Below are positions 57,740 to 64,000 of a stretch of 64,000 nucleotides of DNA, one piece after another. Within the stretch, counting starts at the first letter, position 1. Each line of letters begins with the position of its first letter. The position numbers were made by a program, and so were the translations under genes. The stretch covers positions 24,000-87,999 of the forward strand of contig MU832087.1 of the NCBI GenBank assembly GCA_029204225.1, given 5' to 3'. This DNA is from Diphasiastrum complanatum. Lineage: Eukaryota; Streptophyta; Lycopodiopsida; Lycopodiales; Lycopodiaceae. The notes below the pieces were generated by a model, which made no database searches, had not been told where the DNA came from, and was given only the letters and a program-made list of their open reading frames with translations.

Positions 57740-60700
57740 TCCTACAACTAGATGCTTGATGTAAAAAACATAAGACCCCTATATCTAACATAGATAATCT
57801 TTTTCAATTCTTCACAAAAGATAGAGAGATAACAAGCAAAAAATGCGTGGATCCAAAATGGCATGAGATAGCTACAAAGCTTTGGTTCTTCATCACAAAA
57901 TATGAGGAGAGCTACACATCACATCCATTTATCATTTAATGACATCTAAAGTGAAAACTAGAGTCTATGTGACATTTGTCACTTCTCATGCATGAAACTC
58001 TACCAACTTTTTCCAAGTGTGCTAGTTCTAACTAGAAATGTACAAATCATCATGCATGTGTCCATTACACTTTGTGCATGCCTTGCATATCACTATGGAT
58101 CACTTACAATTAATTCATGTGAATTGCCACGAGTTTCTACAAGCATAATTTTGCTAATTCTATGTCTACAAACTATATGCAAGTTGTACTCATCATTCTA
58201 GATATGACATATCCATGTAGCTCGAGTTCTATCTAGGCCAAACTTGGCTTTTTGCATTTATGAACAACATACTTGCATGGTACAATATTTGTAGCAAGCC
58301 TAAAGTCAAGATGGATTATTTTTCCATTTCAACAATTCTCCTAAAAACAATCTATATTGACTTGAACATGGATCTTGGTATTACTCCAAGATTGGCTCTA
58401 TGCTTGATGAAGGAACTTTTGCTCAAAGGTTTGGTGAGCATATCAACAATACAAGATGATGTGTCGATGTGCTCCAAGTAGATTTCACCTCCAATGAGCT
58501 TCTCTCTCACGAAGTGATGTGCAACTTCAATATGCTTGCTCCTTGCATGGAATATCGGGTTGTTGGCAAGGGCTTGGGCTGAAATGTTGTCAAACATGAT
58601 CATAGGTAGATCCTCTTCCATGATTATCTTTAGCTCCATTAGTAACCTTTTGATCCAAAGCACTTCCTTTGTTGTTGTAGTGAGTGCCTTATACTCAGCT
58701 TCACATGATGAGAGTGATACAGTATCTTGCTTTTTGGAAAGCCAAGATATTAAGTTTCCTCCAAGATATATGACATAAGCACTTGTAGATTTTCAATTTG
58801 CTCTATCACTTGCAAAATCCGAGTCAGAATAACCAACAATAGAAAGATCTTCACTTTTATACAATAAACCATAATCAAAAGTTGAAGATATATATCTAAG
58901 CACTCTCTTGGCCATTTTCCAATGATAAATAGTAGGATTTTGCATAGCCTGGGTCAACTTATGAACACTAAAGCTTATGTCAGGTCTAGATATTGTGAGC
59001 CAAATTAAGGAGCCTATAAGACTCCTAAAAAGTGTGATGACCACGAAGGATCTTTCATCACCTTCGTTAGGGTCTTTTACATTTTGCTCCATAGGAGTTT
59101 CTATACTCTTACAATCTAACATATTGAGCTTTTTTAACATTGAAAGAGCATACTTGGATTGACATACAAAAGCTTTATCTTTACGAAAGTCAGTCTCTAA
59201 TCCTAGAATGTAGTGAATTTTTCCAAGATCTTGCATCTTGAACTCTTTTCCAAGTGCAATCTTGGTTTCCTCAACTAACTTGATACAACTTCCTGTTAGA
59301 ATGATATCATCAACATAAATAAGAAGGATGACATTATATTTATCAAAAAACTTGACATATAGGGAAGAATCATAGTTACTAAGATTAAATCCTAGTGACT
59401 CAAGAGAGGTGTTAAGTTGAGAATACCATGACCTTGGAGCTTGCTTTAGTCCATATAAACTTTTGAGGAGCAAGCAAACTTTGTCTTTGTTATGGATGAA
59501 CCCAATGGGCTGATCCATATAAATCTCTTCTTCTAGATATCCATTTAAAAATGCATTAGAGACATCTAATTGAAGAACTTGCCATTTTAAAAAACAAGCA
59601 ACAGAAATTATGATTCTAATTGATACCATCTTTGCATCTGGAGCAAAAGTCTCCTCATAATCAAGTCCATAAACTTGAGCAAAACCTTTAGCACAAAGTC
59701 TAGCCTTGTACTTGTTGATTGTGCCATCTTGATTATACTTGACTCGAAAAACCCACTTGCAACCAATGGTGTGCTTGTTGGATGGAAGATTCACAAGCTC
59801 TCATGTCTTGTTGGCCATCAAAGCATCATATTCCTCCTTCATGGCAAGGTACCAATCCTTTGAGTTGAGTGCATCATATACATCCTTTGGCTCCTCATGA
59901 GAAATAAAATAAGCACAATTAGTTGAGTTGATTTCCACTTGCTTGCCTCTATCTTCATAGGTAAGCCTCCTAGGCTCGGATCTTTCTCTTTGAGATCTCC
60001 TTGGTGGAAAGATTCGAGGTGACTCCTCCTCAATTCTCGGCTCCATCTCTCCATGATAGTCTTCAAGGGTGATGATTGGAATAACTTTGTGAGAATCTTT
60101 GAACTCGGCCTCCTCAAGAATGTATTTTTTATCCTTATGGAATATAACGTCCCTACTCTCAATTGTAGTTGAGGTAGAGGGAACATAGATTCTGTAAGCT
60201 TTCTTGTTGGATGCATATCCAACCATGATCCCTTTAATAGAATTAGGATCATCTCTTTTCCTTGTTTCCAAGGCAGATGAACAAAGCAAGCACAACCAAA
60301 AACTCTAAGGTGATCTACCTTAGGTTTCTTTTTAAAGAAGACTTCAAAAGGTGATTTTCCGGCAAGTGATTGTGAGGTAATCTATTGCACAAATAGTTTG
60401 CACAATTTATAGCTTCACCCCAATATTCAATAGGCAAAGAAGCTTCGACTCGAATTGCTTTAGCACATTCACATAAAGATCTGTTTTTCCTCTCAGCAAC
60501 TCCATTTTGAGATGGAGAATAAGCACAAGAAAACTCTCTCTTTATTCCTTCACCTTCACTATTCACAGTATTCATGAAACTTGTTGGAGATGTATTCACC
60601 TCCCCCATCACATCTTAAAGCTTTAACTTTGAAAGAAAACTGTTTCTCAACATAAGCTTTGAAGATTAGGAAGTGATAAAAAACCATAGCCTTTGAAGAA

Positions 60701-62720
60701 AGTAGATACAACCAAGTATATCTAGTAAAGTCATCAATAAAGGTGACAAAACATGTTGCACCACCCATACTTTTAGAAGAGAAAAAATGTACATCCGAGT
60801 GTATAAGCTCCAAAGGATGAGTAATCTTGATAAAAGACTTATGATATGGCTTTCTATGTGATTTTGCAATAGCACAAGCCTCAAAAGGCTTGAAATCTTT
60901 GGAAAGAAATTTTGGAAGACCAATTGCCTTCAATTTCTTGACCATAGAAGACATAGATTTAAAGTTAGGATGCCCCAACCTTCTATGCCACAACTCCTCC
61001 TTAGATAACAAAGCAACTTCCTCTTACCATCTTTGTCTCGATCTTTGGCTTTGTCTTTGTTGGATGCTTGAGAGAACTGGTTCTTAATCCTTCCTTTATG
61101 CTTGTCTTTGAGAAAGAGGGCTTTGTCACTTCCAGCATGCTCGAGTTTGTTCATCCTGGACAGTTTATAACTTTGCCTAGATTCTTCAGAAATAAGAATT
61201 CCTTGGAGAGTTTCTAGATTAGGCAACTCCTCCTTAATGGCAAAAGACTGAACAAGATTATCATAGTCATATTTCAAGCCATTTAAAATGACTTGAACTA
61301 GCTCATCTTGGTTAATAGTAACACCAACACAAGAAAGCTCTCTGTAAATTTTTAATTCTCAGAACATAGTTTGATGCACTCTCTTCACTTTTTTAGAAAC
61401 TTTGGAAAATCTGATTTCTAAGAGTGAGTATTCTAAAAGTATTATTTGCTTCATAGATGGACTTAAGTGCATCCCAAGCTTCTTTGGTTGTAGTGCAAGA
61501 TCCTATCTCTCTCAAAATTTCATAAGATACATTCATCTTAATGAAATGTAGAGCCATTCTAGCTCTCTTCCTATACTTAGGAATTTCAGCCTGTGCTTGA
61601 GGCTCCTCCTCAACACCAAGCACAATGTCCATAACATCTTGGAATTTCAGCCTGTGCTTGAGGCTTCTCCTCAACACCAAGCACAATGTCCATAACATCC
61701 TGGAGTATCAAAATAGACTCCATTCTGAACTTCCAAATTGAGTAATTAGAAGTATTTAGTCTTTCATTTGCTTCTAGAAGATATCCTCCTAGAGGTGCCA
61801 TTTAGATGAAGACTTCTTAGTTATTGGACTGCAATATGTTTGAGCTTGTTCCAATCAGACTTAAAGTTGCTGCTCTCTTTCACTATAGGTATTTTCAAGG
61901 ATATTCTACCTTTCTATGTGAAACACTTGCAACTGCATTTGAGAAGGATCTCAAATATTCCACAAGACAAGATTATATAGATCAGATACACAAAGTGAAT
62001 TGTGACACTTTGGCAAGTTTGAATCCTACTTTTGGCACGTGTGAAATGCTTCAAAAGAAAACACTATTGGCAATCATAAGGCTCAAAGGGTGTTCAATTA
62101 CTTCAAGCTTAGTGTTGATCTTCGATTTCTTGTGTAGGATGCTCAAAACAATGGATTCAAAGCAAAGCAAGGTTGAAGCAAATCAAAATGTTGTCAGTCA
62201 GATTTTGGACCTATCCCTATCCTCTTTAAGAGCTTATAACTCTTGATAGACACATCAGATTGATTTGGTTTTTATTTTTATGAAAAGTACAAATCATAAG
62301 CTTTCCATCAAGCTATAACGCCACTATCTTTGGATCTACAAGCAAGGAGATAGAAGGGACTGAAAATCTCTTATTTTCACACGTCGGAATTCCAGAATTC
62401 CGTACTACCACTATTCAGGTCTGAAAATTCAGTTCCAATTCGATTTGGTCCAAATACACTTCAAAGAAAGGTGAGAAAAAGTGCAAAACTACTTTTTTGC
62501 TTGAATTAGCTCTCAATTTCTTGTACAATCAGAGATGTTAGCATGCAAAGCCTCAATTTGGCTCTGATACCATGACAAAATTTCCAGAATTCATATGTGT
62601 GAGGAATGTCCACAAGTATGATGGATCTAATTAAGCTTTATGATTAGCACAATAACCTGATTCTAGATTGATTAGCAAGATCTAGTATAGAAGTTATGGC
62701 TCAACCACAATCTAGCTGAT
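57740..62720 (-). mobile_element. Copia element (minus), nearly full set of domains
   Basis: From right to left on the minus strand: primer site GGCTCTGATACCA (62564-62576) beside the start of a 5' LTR; gag (about 61800-61090; NTSNYSIWKFRMESILILQD); pre-integrase (LWHRRLGHPNFKSMSSMV); integrase (60800-60320; LELIHSDVHFF, FIDDFTRYTWLYLL, RCDGGGEYISNKF, YSPSQNGVAERKNRSL); linker; RT (59794-58900; LDYEETFAPDAKMVSIR, LDVSNAFLNGYLEEEIYM, YGLKQAPRSWYSQL, VILLIYVDDIILTG); and RNase H to about 58352 (ARSKHIEVAHHFVREKL). A TTTCAACA edge at 58334 marks the 3' LTR, whose left part is lost beside the LTR at 57081-57739. A typical Copia layout, broken in several places, and the most complete Copia here. 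Confidence 0.92.
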
Positions 62721-64000
62721 TCTGGTGGCCTAAGATGAAAAGTCAAGTAGAGGCCTATGTATTTGAATGTGGTAAGTGCCAGTTAAATAAAGCAAAGAGG
62801 CTAAAAGCTAGTGGCCTATTACATCCTTTAGATATTCCTACCGGAAAGTGGGAAAGTATATCTATGAATTTTATGGTTGGGCTTCCACATACAGGGAAGG
62901 GCCACGATTCGATTTGGGTCATTGTTGACAAACTTACGAAGTTTGCTCAATTTATCCCAATAAAAACTATTGTTAAATCTTCAGAACTAGCTCATTTTTT
63001 GTTGAGAAGCTTTCTTGACTATACAGGCTGCCTTGCGATATTGTCAGTGACCGTGACCCAAAATTTATTGATAATTTTTGACAAGTAGAGTTTGAAAAGT
63101 TGGAAACAACTTTAAGTATGAGTTCTACAGACCATCCGAAATCATATGGTCAAACGGAAAGGACCAATGAGATGATGAAGGATATGCTATGAGCATATGT
63201 GGGCCATCTGCAGTCTAATTGGAAAAATTACCTTCCACTAGTGGGGCATGAAGAACCTTAGAGTGCAAGCCATAGCTGATTTCCTTGCGGATATGCAAGA
63301 ATTGTTACAGCTGGCTAAATATAGCATAAGAAGTGCCCAAGACAGGGCAAGGCACTATGTTGATCTATCTCGGAAGCACAAGGTATTCATGATCAACGAT
63401 TGAGTGTTTTTGAGGGTCCCTAGTCACTCTAGGGGCTTGAAAACTGGTAAGTGTGCAAAGTTGGCGCCTAGGTATTGCGGCCCTTTAAAGATTATCCAAG
63501 TGATAAACAAGGTCACATACAAACTAGACCTTCTAGCTAACGTTGAAATTCATCATGTTTTTCACATTAGTAAGTTGAAACCTTCGTTGGGGGTTGGGGA
63601 AACCCTAGTCCTTGTGGAAGATCTAGTGCAGTTCCTTCGTGATGAGTACTCGAGTGGACCAGCTGAACCTGAGGCGATTGTTATAGCCGACAGAAAACTC
63701 TAAGGAATAGAGTGCTTCGGGAATTTTGAGTCAGGTGGAGGGGCAAATCGGAAGAAGAGGATACCTGAAAAAAGGAGGTTGATCTCCAGAAGAATTTTCT
63801 AAATTTTTTCCTACAAGGAAAAATTTAAGTTTAGGGGGAAAGATGTTACATACCTATGTAACTAGCAGTACTTCAGTGACCTCTATATGTCCACTTAGTG
63901 TTGGGGGCTAAATGGCAAGTTACACTTGGATAAGGGATGCCCTTAGGATTAAGGGTAGGTGCCTCTGGATAAGGACATGCAAGTGACTATACCTGGTCGG
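62721..64000 (+). mobile_element. Chromovirus (Gypsy) integrase, tail and start of 3' LTR
   Basis: Plus-strand integrase begins at its zinc-binding end (VEAYVFECGKCQLNKAKRL), continues with the core (LDIPTGKWESISMNFMVGLP, DSIWVIVDKLTKFAQFIPI) and ends with LAPRYCGPLKIIQVINKVTY near 63450-63530. A purine tract TTTAGGGGGAAAGA precedes the LTR start TGTTACATACC at 63844, which runs off the window. The tail before the tract resembles the minus-strand tail near 23900, so the two elements are related. It is a broken fossil. Confidence 0.88.

Noticed and set aside
1-64000. tRNA, rRNA, CRISPR or riboswitch elements
   Set aside because: The recurring TGGTATCAGAGC words are retroelement primer sites, not tRNA genes. 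No other RNA-gene signal was seen by eye.

Overview
The window comes from a land-plant nuclear genome, very probably a seed plant. It is packed with fragmented LTR retrotransposons of the plant Copia and Gypsy/chromovirus types, several with a primer site matching initiator tRNA-Met. It has CT/GA microsatellites and one plant-specific chloroplast gene with long introns. No bacterial-type operon, rRNA, tRNA or CRISPR signal was seen.

The one confident host gene is a STAY-GREEN-LIKE (SGRL) magnesium-dechelatase gene on the + strand. Exon 1 (8997-9233) encodes a transit-peptide-like N-terminus, and four further exons lie between about 17005 and 18215. Its first intron is about 7.7 kb and is filled with at least five Copia or LTR fragments in both orientations plus a 111-bp tandem duplication. 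The 5' edge of exon 2 is the only uncertain joint.

Left part (1-8960): a Gypsy RT piece, a chromovirus tail, a Copia element with an intact-looking 5' LTR, then a unit of unknown identity (about 5636-7850) with a TATA box, exon-like blocks and a poly(A) signal. Middle-left (18216-23400): a probable MITE, a Copia fragment, unassigned DNA, and a minus-strand intron-containing ORF that may derive from a Penelope-like reverse transcriptase. Middle (23500-36400): a minus-strand Gypsy region interrupted by a younger nested Gypsy element (27912-33144) with two LTRs of about 0.9 kb and a CTATT target-site duplication. That nested element carries gag and protease but no recognised RT or integrase. A second chromovirus (33501-36372) lies next to it.

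Right part (36400-64000): a + strand Gypsy gag, a second copy (39271-43155) of the segment at 690-3703, an unrecognised ORF exactly at the end of that copy, a long non-coding stretch, a 27-bp minisatellite, a chromovirus with two LTRs (50025-55274) whose middle does not look like pol, two minus-strand Copia elements (55275-62720), and the 3' end of another chromovirus running off the window.

The retroelements are fossils: most are broken, and several are nested or side by side. I found no clear new multi-gene system. The best leads are the retroelement-swollen SGRL intron, the hairpin array in the leader of the nested gag-protease element, the 3-4 kb duplicated segment, the orphan ORF at its breakpoint, and the possible Penelope-like fragment.
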